Of a stretch of DNA of 64,000 nucleotides, positions 36,801-46,960 are shown one piece after another. The notes beneath the pieces are model-generated. The model saw only the letters and a list, made by a program, of their open reading frames with translations. It ran no database searches and was not told where the DNA came from. Source of the stretch: Vanessa cardui (Eukaryota > Arthropoda > Insecta > Lepidoptera > Nymphalidae); contig NC_061140.1 in the NCBI RefSeq assembly GCF_905220365.1, positions 4,652,501 through 4,716,500 of the forward strand. Direction: 5' to 3'. Every line of letters starts with the position of its first letter. Position 1 is the stretch's first letter. Both the position numbers and the translations under genes were made by a program.

Positions 36801-38055
36801 CTCGCAAGGTATAAAAGCTCGCGTCCCCTCCACAGGACTGTCTATTCTCTCCAATCTTAGGTGTCAATGTAAACCAACATTATGTAACCAACTCTAAACA
36901 AAAATAAACTATTTTCATTTTAAATAAATATGAGAGCAGCTGGTTTTTACTTTTTCTTGTTTACTTTATAGTTAACAGAAACCAGTAGCAGCGACGAAGA
37001 TCCCGCCATGAAGGTGCCGTGGATACAAAGGTTCACCAAAAAGAAATTCGAAGAACAACTAGTAAGAATACGTAATAACTTATAATATAAACAATAGTTG
37101 TATAGATTTTAATTTTTTATATATTTAAAGTCGTATTTAAATAAAAAAACTTTTCAATAAAAGTATTTTTGAAACATCAATATATATCTATTAGTAACCA
37201 TTTGGGAAAGCAGCATCTAGCGAGAAGAAATGGCAAAAAACTCGCATAGTTGCTCTTTTCACCCCGGTGATGAGACCCGAGTATATCCAAGCGATTTTCC
37301 ACAAAAGTATTGTTTTAATGAATAATACAATTATTTGATTAAATTTGCCAAATATATTTTTTTTTCAGTATTTTAATTATACATGCGATATAACGTAATC
37401 AAAGGGAAAAGTTTAAGGGTTTCATCTTTTTTTTTATGAAATAGGTTGGCGGACGCATAGCATATGGGCCACCTGATGGTAAGTGGTCACCATCACCCAT
37501 AGACAATGACGCTGTCAGAAATATTAACTATTCCTTACATCGTCAATCGCCGTCAACCTTTGGAACTTAGATGTATGTCCCTTGTGCCTGTAGTTGCACT
37601 GGCTCATTCACTCTTGAAATTGGAAAACAAAAATTCTGAGTACTGTTGTTTGGCGGCAGAATAACTGATGAGTGGGTGGTATCTACCCAGACACGCTTGC
37701 ATAAAGCCCTTCCGCACAGACCATTTATTAATTTATTGATATGTCTTTAATAATACGAGTGCTTTTTCAGGAAATAATGGAGGAAGGTCGGCTTGAGCGT
37801 GAAATGTTAATCCCAATGGTTCAGTGGCAGCCACGAGCTGATGTTACCCAAAATTACGCTCACAACAGCCCAGACAGGTCTTCGCCGCCACTCATCGAAG
37901 TGGAACTGACGGCGTCTGATGAAGACGATGACAACTCAGTTCTAGAACTGGTCATACCACTGCCGTCCAGGTACAAACGTCCACCGATGTCTACTTGGAA
38001 GAGAGTTATGGAGTACACGTCTCTTTTCTGTACCTTGTTATGCTGCTTGCGTTAA
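30871..38055 (+). CDS. Uncharacterised acidic protein, about 174 residues, four exons
   Basis: I do not recognise the family. Exons are 30871-30876 (ATG AAG then GTGAGT), 35685-35828, 36972-37061 and 37771-38055 (TAA), all phase 0 with GT/AG borders. The three large exons are well supported. The two-codon first exon is inferred from its matching phase and donor; without it, translation could start at the ATG at 35712 (163 residues). Visible parts are a basic N-terminus (KARKLFRKLK), a Ser/Asp-rich stretch (DDSGIDSDDTE), TETSSSDEDP resembling a casein kinase 2 site, a basic FTKKKFEEQ and an acidic ASDEDDDN. The C-terminus LFCTLLCCLR could be lipidated. No signal peptide. Introns contain SINEs, a LINE relic and, antisense, the alternative DNAI1 exon. 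Confidence 0.6.
31046..31295 (+). mobile_element. SINE family B, copy with eroded tRNA head
   Basis: The head AAGCTGAGATGG is followed by a B-box-like GGGTCCAAGCCCAGGC, ATTCATCTCGTGCTCG and a tail CTCCTTAAAGGGAGAAGAGG. The part between the A and B boxes is shortened. It lies in intron 1 of the plus-strand gene. Confidence 0.7.
31890..32530 (+). pseudogene. Degenerate LINE reverse transcriptase relic
   Basis: Broken frames keep a recognisable RT order. A KAFLSKLPL-like piece is near 32308, LCKWITSFLA near 32342, a VIVDDACS-like piece near 32389, APQGCF near 32434 and CYANDS (from YADDS) near 32488. The spacing fits a Jockey-group RT. Stops and frameshifts throughout show it is dead. It lies in intron 1 of the plus-strand gene. 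Confidence 0.65.
32531..34341. other. Intron sequence with no recognised content
   Basis: AT-rich. A somewhat GC-richer patch at about 33690-33890 (GCGCCAAAAGCCAGACC onward) has a 63-codon frame with no recognisable family and may be a degraded insertion. Nothing else was seen. Confidence 0.5.
34342..34550 (-). repeat. Inverted duplicate unit 1 around alternative DNAI1 exon
   Basis: About 205 bp matching 40381-40585 in the opposite orientation. The shared parts include GACCAAAGCTTAGATTAGT before the ATG, the coding pentapeptide, the GTACGTGTTAATTTC donor and the ACTATAGAACAAATT end. Divergence is roughly a fifth by eye, so the duplication is not recent. Confidence 0.8.
34431..34445 (-). CDS. 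DNAI1: Candidate alternative first coding exon of DNAI1 (MAPKK)
   Basis: ATG-GCT-CCA-AAG-AAG is followed at once by a strong donor GTACGT and ends in phase 0. DNAI1 exon 2 (29344-29231) begins in phase 0. Splicing would therefore replace the N-terminal MSSDEESD by MAPKK without a frame change, skipping the proximal first exon. No other minus-strand exon or gene was found between 29857 and 34430 to accept it. The link is inferred; the RFX motif 141 bp upstream supports a cilia gene. It lies antisense in intron 1 of the plus-strand gene. Confidence 0.6.
34586..34599 (-). promoter_or_regulatory. RFX X-box (cilia gene promoter motif)
   Basis: On the minus strand the sequence is GTTGCCATAGTAAC, and on the plus strand GTTACTATGGCAAC. 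It fits the RFX/DAF-19 consensus GYYNYYATRRNRAC at all 14 positions. It lies 141 bp upstream of the alternative DNAI1 ATG, a normal X-box distance, next to a small GC-rich patch (CGCGCGC at 34571). RFX factors drive axonemal dynein and other ciliary genes in animals. Confidence 0.7.
35165..35450 (+). repeat. Dispersed repeat family F, copy 2
   Basis: ATAATAAAATTGGACTATCT, a TCTGTCTGTTTGTTTCTGCC block, GACCGATTTGACGGGACT and TAGTCTACAATAATTATTTT match 27405-27700 with changes. It lies just upstream of exon 2 of the plus-strand gene. Confidence 0.65.
35940..36235. repeat. Probable old dispersed repeat
   Basis: The piece AAACCGCTTCACAGATAGAG-ATGAAATTTGG resembles the generic target-like phrase of lepidopteran transposon tails. 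No second copy with the same order was found in this window, so support is weak. Confidence 0.35.
36420..36702 (-). mobile_element. SINE family A, copy with internal deletion
   Basis: T run at 36420 (A tail), then ACGAGCACATGGGCCACCTG. The usual TAAGTGGTCACCATCACC piece is missing. The head GGTGGTACCTACCCAGGCGG ends at about 36702. It lies in intron 2 of the plus-strand gene. Confidence 0.75.
36727..36950 (+). repeat. Possible solo LTR or small promoter-like insertion
   Basis: A GGTATAAAAGCTCGCG TATA-like box at about 36810 is followed about 30 bp later by a GGACTGTCTATTC segment and then AATAAA near 36902. This is the order expected for an LTR (U3-TATA-R-poly(A)). Target duplications and end dinucleotides could not be fixed, so this is tentative. 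Confidence 0.3.
37428..37715 (-). mobile_element. SINE family A, near-full copy
   Basis: T run, AGGTTGGCGGACGCATAGCA, CCTGATGGTAAGTGGTCACC and a head ending GGTGGTATCTACCCAGACACG. It lies 55 bp before exon 4 of the plus-strand gene, close to its branch-point area. Confidence 0.8.
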
Positions 38056-40380
38056 ATGTATATGAATATTGCCTTTGATTTGATATTTATTTAATACTTT
38101 ATTGCACACACAATGAAAGGACATACAAATAAAGAGAACAATTACAACAAAGACAAGAAAATAAGAGCGTGCAAAGGCGGTCTTATTGCTAAAGCAATCT
38201 ATAACAGACAACCTCTATATTTATTTTATATGTACTTATTATTATTTTTTTATATTATATAACGTTTTTTGTTCTGAAAAGGGTCTTGCACTGAAAATAT
38301 TAAGGTTTAATAATTTACATTTGTAACGGTTAAGTAATATTATTATTATTCTTATATAATTTAGTTGCATACGCCCTAGGTATAAAATAAGATATATATA
38401 TAAGATTAAAAACTTGTTACGATATAAACATACTTTAATAAATTAATATATCTAAACGTAATATGATATTTAGATAAATTCTTCTTGTAACATATAACAT
38501 GTTTGATAAAAAAACTAATATTTTTATTTAAGATGGTCTTTATATCGGTTGATATAAATCAAGGTAAATCTGTGAGTTAAAGAAAAAAGTTCAGACTTTC
38601 TCATATAAGTTAAATTCACATATATCAAATTTCATTAAAATCGGTATAGCCGTTTAAGCGTGAAAAGGTTCCCGTCTCATTTTTTAAATATAGATTGAAT
38701 TTGTATTTATATATAATATTTCTATGTATTATTAACAAAATTCTTATATCTGGTTATTTTTTTCTAAAAGTATATTTATAAGAATTATTTTCTTGTATAA
38801 TTTATGAAGAGCAAACGCTTTTATAGCTAAACTAAATGTCTACATATAACACTATATTTTTTTACTAGTTACGTATATAAGATTTTACGTTTAACTATTT
38901 TTTAAATACTATCATTTTAAGTGTACTATATAAGTGAATAATTGCTATACTTAGTGTATAAGTTTATTGTGAATTTAATTTTAAAAAAAAACAAAAGTTC
39001 GTTAAATTCGTAATAAAAAATGTTTCAATTATAAAATCCCATTAAAAATAACAATGGGTTACGTAAATTTTGTCAATTAAAATTCAAATTATTATAAAAA
39101 TTTAATATGATTGTGTGTTCCCACTTTATAGATATAATTTATCCAAACTAGCAACCCGGGCTTACGACGTAAATGATATCCTATATCACTCAGGAATAAT
39201 GTAAGTTTCTTCCAGAGAAAATGTTATAGAATGGACCATTAGTTCTGGAGATTGACCCCAATATATAAACATACAAATATTAGATGTTTCTATTATTATT
39301 ATTGACGATTACAGGTATTATGTTACGATAAAAGTTTTAAATGTCAATTAGAATATTCTATTAATCTATAAAAATATATCGATAGTTTATATACTATTAT
39401 TTTTTTTCCTGTTATATTTGTCCAATTTATCAAATAATTATTGTCTTTAGTATGTAATATGTTAATATCTACAAAATAAGTAATGTTTCTCTTCTGTAAT
39501 ACATCTTATTGTTAGATATTTAAGGAGTATATATTTTTAAAATGAAACTATAGTTGTAATATGGATTAAAATAAACTGCATTACGTCTAAAATATTAAGG
39601 TATATTTTGCACATTATCTTGCACAAATTATTATCATATCGTGCGATATATTTATTGTATATTTGTAATTGTATAAAGCTATATTTCTGTTTAATATATT
39701 TTATGAAACTTGTTCCTGCTACCGTATTTATTTTTATAAAAGTAAAGAAAAGACTGATTTAGGCCAAAATGCATTATTTTTGTTCTGCTAATTAAAATAT
39801 GTTTCGTAATTATGTAATTATTCGAAACTTTAATAAAGTGTTGTCTCAACATGTATTTGCCTTCTTCATTTCTTATCCCATTCTTTGCAATATTTCTAAA
39901 ATCTTTGTTTGTGCCTACATACAATATGTGTATATAAATATATGTTTGTATTATGTTTCCTTTTATTTGTGCAATTGTGTTATCGTCTTGCGTCGTAGTT
40001 AAAAGTTGAATTTTAATAGCAATGTTAGTCTTGGATCTGTGTATTTCATGATACAGTTTTGTTTTTTTGCCTTTAAATTTTAGGTTTTTAAAAGCAAATC
40101 GTTTTGCACAGACACGTTTATGGAGGCAAACTTACGTACAATTATGGTATTTTTATATAAAACTGAGTATGATTTAAAAAAGTTATAAATAATAAGTATT
40201 TTTTTATTTTAATCATAAAATAACCCTGTTCTCGTTTCCTTCTAATTTTTGAGTCACCTGGAGTTTTATTTCTAGAAGGAAGAGTATGTTTTAATAGGAT
40301 TTTTTGTGTACAAAAATTGTTATTTACTATTTCTTAACTTAAAAATACTCTCATGTTCTTAAAAAAAAAACAGTGAACAA
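38056..40380. other. AT-rich 3' flank of the plus-strand gene
   Basis: It holds the probable 3' UTR and then low-complexity AT-rich DNA. A short transposon-tail-like phrase (ATTAAAATCGGTATAGCCGT) is at about 38635-38660. Many AATAAA-like hexamers occur; I cannot choose the real poly(A) site. No gene is supported. Confidence 0.5.
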
Positions 40381-40585
40381 AATTGAGAGACATTTTCAAT
40401 TTATCAATCTAAAAGTTTTCATTGAACGTTATTTTTTAAAATACAAGTTGAAATTGTGACCAAAGCTTAGATTAGTATGACTCCAAAGAAGGTACGTGTT
40501 AATTTCAAATAATATTTACAAATCATAACAGATAACACAATTATTATTTTTTATAATAAATATTTTGAATACTATAGAACAAATT
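40381..40585 (+). repeat. Inverted duplicate unit 2, with ATG-ACT-CCA-AAG-AAG exon copy
   Basis: It is the counterpart of 34342-34550, pointing the opposite way. The exon copy at 40477-40491 codes MTPKK and keeps the GTACGT donor. The shared block stops before the position of the X-box in unit 1, so this copy has no X-box. No downstream plus-strand exon was found. I treat it as a duplicated, probably dead, promoter-exon fragment. Confidence 0.75.
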
Positions 40586-41489
40586 AAAACAATACATTGT
40601 TTTAGACTTCTTTATGGAATTTTATATCAGTGTTCTATAATATCATTTTCATTTACATACATCGAAACAGTCGTCCCCCAAAATGTTTAATCAACTTCAG
40701 TTATAAAAATTGGGTACAGTTTCGGTAGAGGGCGAAGTTATACAAATTATATGATTTCAACCTCATTTAGTGACGCTACTCGATAAGAGATGGCAGCAAA
40801 GCCAAATAAAAAAATATGTAGTTCCTAATAAGAATAATAATAACATGGTATAACAGATACCTTATCACAAAAAAATGGCTAAATTCACTATGAACCTGAT
40901 TACAAGGTTAGATATCCGCTGTGACGTCATTTGGTTTTCATTTAGCCGTTTCATACATATCCATACATTTACATAGCTTATACTTACTCAGATTGAATAC
41001 AATGTTCCTAAATTATACTCGTGTGCGTTTCTATTAGGTTTATTCAAAATATCTTATGGTATGATTTCAAATTTCTGCATACTTCATTAAAATAAAATCA
41101 ATCAATTCACCTGATTTTTTTTGTGTGTAGCCAAATATTTTTACATATCGTGTTCGATTATGAACGATATAACAAAGAAATATTTTTCACATTGGTGGGC
41201 CTTTACCCAAGGCTGTCCAGATATGTACAACACATTCGACAATTAATCAACAATACGTAGTATTCTTGTCTTCCACTTCAAGTGATCCAGTCATAACATT
41301 ACTTACACTGGATCACTCAAAACAAGGCAGAACCATAAGGATGAAAGGATATAAAATCATAGTTCCCAAAAAAAGGGGGCGCATTGCCAATGTATATGGG
41401 CGGTATTGCTCTTATACATATATATGAATATTCTTACTCTCATCATTTCCAAGTTTCATCTCCACTACCTAGATATCCAAATATCTACT
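40586..41489. other. Intergenic DNA, nothing recognised
   Basis: No gene or family repeat was identified. A pair of short complementary words around TGGATCACT (about 41284-41318) may form a small hairpin. Confidence 0.5.
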
Positions 41490-41745
41490 ACAGTGCGATT
41501 TTTAAAACATTCTCTGCCTCTACACTACACACTACTCTGTGGGACCAGGCTGTTTTTTCGCTGGCAGTTTTTTGGAACCGATACGACTTGGGAACATTCA
41601 AGAAAATAGTGTACACTTTCCTTAAAGACCGGCAAAGCACCTGCAAGCTCCCTGGTGTTACAGATGTGCATGTGTTGGTAGTCACTTTCCATCAGATGAG
41701 CCTCCTGCTCGTTTGCCAACAATCACAAAAAAAAAAACATCTCTG
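41490..41745 (+). pseudogene. LINE 3'-end relic (C-terminus of a Jockey-like ORF2)
   Basis: A frame reads LWDQAVFSLAVFWNRYDLGT then FKKIVYTFLKDRQSTC. This resembles the FFxRYD-xxxFK-xxxxFLKGRQ tail common in lepidopteran LINE ORF2 proteins, followed by a 3' UTR-like CAGATGAGCCTCCTGCTCGT and an A run at 41730. Coding fidelity is reduced. It is 5' truncated. Confidence 0.6.
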
Positions 41746-41769
41746 TGTCAGCCAAATGAACAACCTTTA

Positions 41770-41934
41770 AATAAAACTAGTTATTACGGATTTTACGGGT
41801 CTACCCGTGAGCACGAACGCTGTAAAGTGCTCGAAACGTCGGGATGTCCAAAATAATTAATTTAATCGCGATTAAAATCCGTAATAACTAGTTTTATTTA
41901 AATGTGTAATAATCGCGAAAATTTAAGACAACAT
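41770..41934 (+). mobile_element. Palindromic element with CGAAACGTCGGG core, copy 1
   Basis: Inverted ends AATAAAACTAGTTATTACGG and their complement enclose two hairpins (ACGGGT-CT-ACCCGT, then GAGCAC-12 nt-GTGCTC) followed by GAAACGTCGGGATGTCC. A unique tail AAATGTGTAATAATCGCG and AAGACAACAT lies outside the right inverted end. The same layout occurs at 58330-58498. It resembles termini of Penelope-like elements in size and structure, which is inference. Confidence 0.7.
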
Positions 41935-42194
41935 CAAATGAACAATCCCAAAACGGCTATGGTTTCAGCAACCCTAACAATATTATAGTTTAAACACACA
42001 AATGCGAAAGTTTTCTATGTGTTACATTATACATATTTAATTCAAATGAAATTAGTTATTAATACAGTGTAATTTTAATAAAATCGTATTATCATAAGAC
42101 GTAAAAATATAGAGTCATTACAAGAGGTCGCGGACTAAGTGTAGTATCGAATTGCATTCCTCGACGTAATAAGACTACGAATGCTTAATTTTTA

Positions 42195-42305
42195 GTGACG
42201 TCAATAACTCACTTTTCACTTCACTCACCGTTCAAAATGGAACACAACAATGCTAAGTTTTGCTAATTGGCGGTCAAATATGTGGTACCAATTAATAGAG
42301 TTTTT
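42195..42305 (-). mobile_element. SINE family A, short old fragment
   Basis: CACTCACCGTTCAAAATGGA, ACACAACAATGCTAAG and TTGGCGGTCAAATATG match the central part of family A with changes. Both ends are missing. Confidence 0.5.
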
Positions 42306-42362
42306 GGTGACTAATGATTCTCATAATCACCTGTAGTTAAAAAATAAATAATGCCTGTTTCT

Positions 42363-42625
42363 CTTAGCTGAGGTAGCCCAGTTGTTAGAACGCGTGCATC
42401 TTAACCGATGATTGCTGGTTTAAACCCAGGCAAGCACGACTTTTTATTTTTCATGTGCCTAATTTGTACTTACGTATGTACTTAATTCATCTCGTGCTCG
42501 GAGGTGAAGGAAGGAAGTTGAGGAAACCTGCATGTGTCTAATTTAATAGAAATTCTGTCACATGTGTATTCCACCAACCAGCATTGGAACAGCGTGGTGG
42601 GATATGCTCCAAATCTTCTCCGCAA
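42363..42625 (+). mobile_element. SINE family B, copy with good pol III boxes
   Basis: The A box TAGCCCAGTTG (42374-42384) fits TRGYNNANNNG exactly, and the B box GGTTTAAACCC (42417-42427) is one change from consensus. The body ATTCATCTCGTGCTCGGAGG and GCATGTGTCTAATTT is shared with the other copies. The 3' end is cut near 42625. Confidence 0.8.
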
Positions 42626-43074
42626 CGGGTTTGTATTATTTCTTTTATTGTTGTAAGTTTATTTCCTTACTTTCAAATATTAATTACTATTAACAATAAA
42701 ATAAAAAAAAAACCGCTGTGTATATTAAAACATCATGTCATAGATAACTTTATAATCAGTCTTGTATTAAATAAAATAATTTGTTACAAACAGATTAAAA
42801 TATTATTATAATTTGAGCCTTGTTAATTATTTGTTACTTGTTTAATTTTGAAATATTTCGTCTCAGCTGGTCATCATTTCCGTAAGTCTTGTCATTCCAA
42901 CACCTCGTACAAAATATTAAATCCGTAACATCCTCTAGATTAAAATATTTGTAATTTTGGATGACAATTATTATTTCTTTCTTATATTTCACATCAAAAT
43001 AATGAAATATCTATGTATATATTACAAGTATACATATAAGTAATTAAAATTATTAATTTCGGGATATATACCAT

Positions 43075-43150
43075 GTTTTTTATTTTTGTTCGGTGGAGCT
43101 CGATATTTCGACATTATCTACGAATGTCTTGTTCACGAGTCTCGTCAAGT
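43075..43150 (-). repeat. Hairpin motif with CGAAATATCGAGC, repeat-derived
   Basis: On the minus strand GACATT-CGTAGAT-AATGTC is followed directly by GAAATATCGAGCTCC and preceded by CGTGAACAA. I know this phrase as a recurrent fragment in lepidopteran genomes, but only one copy is present here. It resembles the layout of the 41770 element core. Confidence 0.4.
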
Positions 43151-43929
43151 AAATAACTTTAATAATAAAAATAACCATGTCAATTTAAAATCTTATAAAG
43201 TATACATATATGCATTTAGGCAAAGCCTCCGATTTTGCAGATATTCTCGGAATTCGTCGCTTTCCATTAATGTGGGGTGCTTTTTTGCCACTTTTAGCAT
43301 AAATTAATAAATTGTCGTTTTAACATCATTAATATGAGTTTGTTGTTTCATTCGAGTTCCCTGTCCAAACAACAAAGGCTAAAAGCAACAAATAGTTAAA
43401 TAACCATGGGGCACGTGTGAGTGACAGAAAAGGGAATATGGTCAAGAAAATGCTCCAAAATAAACCAGCTAACAAGCCTTGGGATATTCGTGTTTATAAC
43501 TGCGATCTACCTTTTTACATACATATATGTAGATATAACACCTTTTCTTTAACCCGTTTCGACAGTTTCTCTTATAAGGATACAATTTTTGAAGTTAGAC
43601 TTTAGAATTAATGAATGTTACTTATACGATCCAGAGTCAGAGTTAAATTTAGATTAAGGCTAACGATGGCTTTTAATATAGAAATAGTTTTATCGATATG
43701 AACATTTTATTTAGCATGTTATTTTTCTTCGTTGCCCATGAGTAATTTTTAAAACAATAATACAAAACATCGCATACAATACTCTATACATATTAATTTA
43801 TCAACAAATATACCTATGACATTAAAATTGTTATTCTTCTGAAGTATGTTTTTACTAATGTGGGGGGTTCTCGCCCTGAGGCTTTTCCATTAATCCCTCC
43901 GTACTGAGGTTAATCGTATCGTATTGTCA

Positions 43930-44212
43930 CCTTTTTATGGTAGACGGACAAATGGACCACCTGATGCTGAATTGTCACCACTGACATTAACGCCATAATA
44001 TTCTAAAACCATTCCTTACATATTCAATGTGTGCTACAACTATTCACATCCACTAATACTGGCAACTAAGATGTTATGTTATGTACCTGTACACTGGATC
44101 ACCCTTGATGTCGGAACGAGACAACTAAGTGTTGATGCTGGGCGGTAGAGTATATGAGTGGGTTGCACTTACCAGGGTGGGCTTGCGCATAGCCCTACTA
44201 CCAAGTATCACA
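43930..44212 (-). mobile_element. SINE family A, diverged full-length copy
   Basis: T-rich start, GGACAAATGGACCACCTGAT, GGCAACTAAGATGTTATG and a head TGCACTTACCAGGGTGGGCT. It is clearly older than the 51187 copy. Confidence 0.6.
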
Positions 44213-44739
44213 CAAATATTTTTGGATTATGAGAGTGAGGGAATTTCTGATGCTTACTTGTGAGCTATGACATTTCGTGCGATGTTGGCCAGTCTTCGTT
44301 TATTATGACCACCGTGGCGGGATCCCATCAGATACGCGTCATGTATTGTGTAAGATAAAATTAAGCGTGTCCTTAGGGAAATATGGTATTATTACTAATT
44401 AGACTAAAGTAAAAATAAATAAATAATTATGTTTTGCGAATGTAGTTAATAATGTTTAAAAATATATTTTTTTTTATACAGAAAATACCTTTCTTGTTGA
44501 TTTTGAATTTATTTAGATCAACAAGTACGTACTTGGTAATTAAGGAAGTAATATTTGATTTAAGCCATTTCAATTTATTACAATAATACATATGATATGC
44601 ATAGATATATTATGTTATGTAAATAAAGTTTTCTTTAACAGAACACCGAGAGAATGTAACGAAATCACAAATACAATTAAAAGCATAATTGGCGAGCAAT
44701 ATCGGGCATAGTAATTACACTTTTCATTTAATAGGTAAT

Positions 44740-45420
44740 ATTATATCAAAGGGTAATCCTTGAATCGGATCGCAGTAAAGGTTTATTAGCCCCACGCTTA
44801 GGCGCTTAGCGTCCGCACTCCGCACACGTGAAGGCTGTTTAATAACGTCTGGGTGGTAGAGTGGCGAGCGGACCGCGTGGCTCAATGGCGCGGGGCGGCG
44901 CCCGAGCCTCAGTTGCGCCTCACGCCCCGGAGGGGCTACACGTGTCCTCGATCCCGCTCGCGACTTATGTAACCATCCGCACGGTGAGTCCGCAGCCTCC
45001 GAGCCCCTTCCACCCTCGCTCGCCTCCATCGACCCCGCGACGCGACCCACGCGCGCTAATCCACAACGTCGCGAATCGCGAGCGTTCGCGGAACCGGCCG
45101 ATTCATATCGACTGATAAGCTCACCTCCGACCCTCACGTTGTGCAATAACCGTCAGCTGTGAGGTGACATAATCGATGCAGTAAGCACCGGTGCTCGGTG
45201 AGTGTTCCGATAGTCTGGAGGTGCGTTATGTAACGGGAACGTGTGTCTCGTGAGACGTGACGATCGAACGGAAGGCGTCGATTAAGCGGCAGGATGTGTC
45301 GTTAGGCTAAGGTTCAGATTCCCGGAAAAATACCCATTGTAGCAATCAGTGTTCATCTGAAGGGGTTCGATCGTAAACGTATTTGTATAGGTTATATTTG
45401 TTGAGAGAGCGTATCCCCGT
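44740..45420. promoter_or_regulatory. CpG-rich block, candidate promoter and 5' untranslated exon
   Basis: This is an isolated GC- and CpG-rich stretch in a long AT-rich desert. It has strong plus-strand donors at about 44981 (CACG-GTGAGTCC) and 45196 (CTCG-GTGAGTG). No in-frame protein with recognisable family is visible on either strand. Its frames are explained by the lack of AT-rich stops. The simplest reading is a promoter with a spliced 5' leader of a gene whose coding exons lie beyond the window to the right. It lacks transposon ends. Confidence 0.45.
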
Positions 45421-46780
45421 TACGGTACAGTAAGTAAAAGCAAAACATGATAAGAAATTCTATACTTATACGGTATGTCCTTAAATGGTGCATAAAAATG
45501 ACGAACAATACCTAATTGGAGGTTCGCACTCGCGGAGCTCGTCCGTCCGTGGAGGACAGGAAGATGATTCTGCTATTTCTTGCGGCTAAAAAATGAATAA
45601 TAAAGAAAGAATAAGCTCATTGGATTGTTTTTTCAAACGCTTCGCCACATTTTCTATGGTTCTTTGTTTTCTTCGTCCGAATACTCATTCGGATTTAATA
45701 GGAGAATTTATTTTGAAAAGCAAAGATCAAGTTGCCAAAGTATATTTTATTCAAAGTTTCTCGTGAAACATTTACCTACAGTTTTTTTATGCAAGTTTTT
45801 AGAGATATAATAATTAAGGCAGCGTACCAAGTAACCACTTAAATTTAAATCGAGACGTCTAACTACTTAATTGGATATCTGGAATCGTTTTTGCTGCCTG
45901 AGTCTTATCTGTTTTATCATTTGAATAAATTCACGATTCGACTTTAATTTGGCATCTTCATTATTATTTTAACTGCTTTTTATTTGAAACCAATTGTATT
46001 TCAACCTATTTATTATCATAACTACCGAAATAGTTATATTCCAATACTTCTTTAAAACTCCTCTTACAAGCTATAAAGTTAAGTTATTTAATAATATTAT
46101 ATTCGTAAAATATAAATTAATACAAGTAAATTAATTATTAACAGATCTTTAATATTCATATTTATTTATTAAATAAATTGTCAACATATGTTTTTTTGTT
46201 TATTTCTTGTAGTGTGCAGAATGTTGTTAATTAGACTTAAGTAATTAGTACACGCTGAAACGCTTAATATTAAAAAACAACACTCTTATCTGGAATAACG
46301 GCGCGTTAAGTTCTAAGCTAAGGCGATGCGACGTGGTAATGTTTTACAATTAATTGTTTTTAAAAACATTTTAAAAATAGTGTGTCGACTATACAAGAAA
46401 TAAAGTAACGTAGATAGAAATGGAAGACTATACAATTTATACAACGTGCAAAAAAGAAAAATTCATTTCGTTATTATATTTATTAAGACTTATTTCATCA
46501 CGTAAATTTGGATAATAAGTGCAAATTCTATCTCAATTTTTTCAAGAAAATAAAGAATAAAAAGCAGCAATGTTCGGTACTTGCAGTCTATCTGCATTTT
46601 ATAGTAAATTAGTATGGATAGACAACGGAGAAGTGGGAAGGGATACGCAATAATAGATGGTCTCTTGACCCATATAGTAGAAGAGCAAAAGGTTCACTAT
46701 AGTTGGCTGATAAGGATATATTAATGTCTAGAAACACACTATGGACTATGGTAACTTATTTAAAATAATTATACTGACAT
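45421..46780. other. AT-rich DNA, nothing recognised
   Basis: It includes a moderately GC patch at 45520-45580 (CTCGCGGAGCTCGTCCGTCC) that may be the tail of the CpG block. No gene or repeat family was identified. Confidence 0.5.
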
Positions 46781-46784
46781 ACAA

Positions 46785-46960
46785 ACAACATAACCCAGTG
46801 GTTAGGACTCGTGAATCTTAATCTAAGATAGCGGATTCAAAACCCAAGGCAGGTTTGTCAACCTGGATTTGCATATGCTTAATTGTGTTTGTAATTTATC
46901 GCGTTAAGCGATCGTGTCTGACAAAAATCTGGATTTGTTCCAATAATAAATAGTGATATT
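46785..46960 (+). mobile_element. SINE family B, diverged 5' part
   Basis: TAACCCAGTGGTTAGGACTC (A box region), a B-box-like GATTCAAAACCCAAGGC and TTTGTAATTTATCGCG follow the family order. The 3' half is missing. Confidence 0.55.

Noticed and set aside
40477..40491. MTPKK exon as the start of a separate plus-strand gene
   Set aside because: No in-phase downstream exon was found up to 64 kb and no X-box is present. Best read as a duplicated fragment.
41800..41860. Active hammerhead ribozyme in the palindromic element
   Set aside because: A stem followed by GAAAC is present, but the invariant CUGANGA segment before the stem is not seen on either strand. It is kept only as a hypothesis.
44724..45146. 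140-codon minus-strand frame and 84-codon plus-strand frame in the CpG-rich block
   Set aside because: Both are arginine/proline/serine-rich, with no recognisable family. High GC removes stop codons in all frames, so these are compositional frames.
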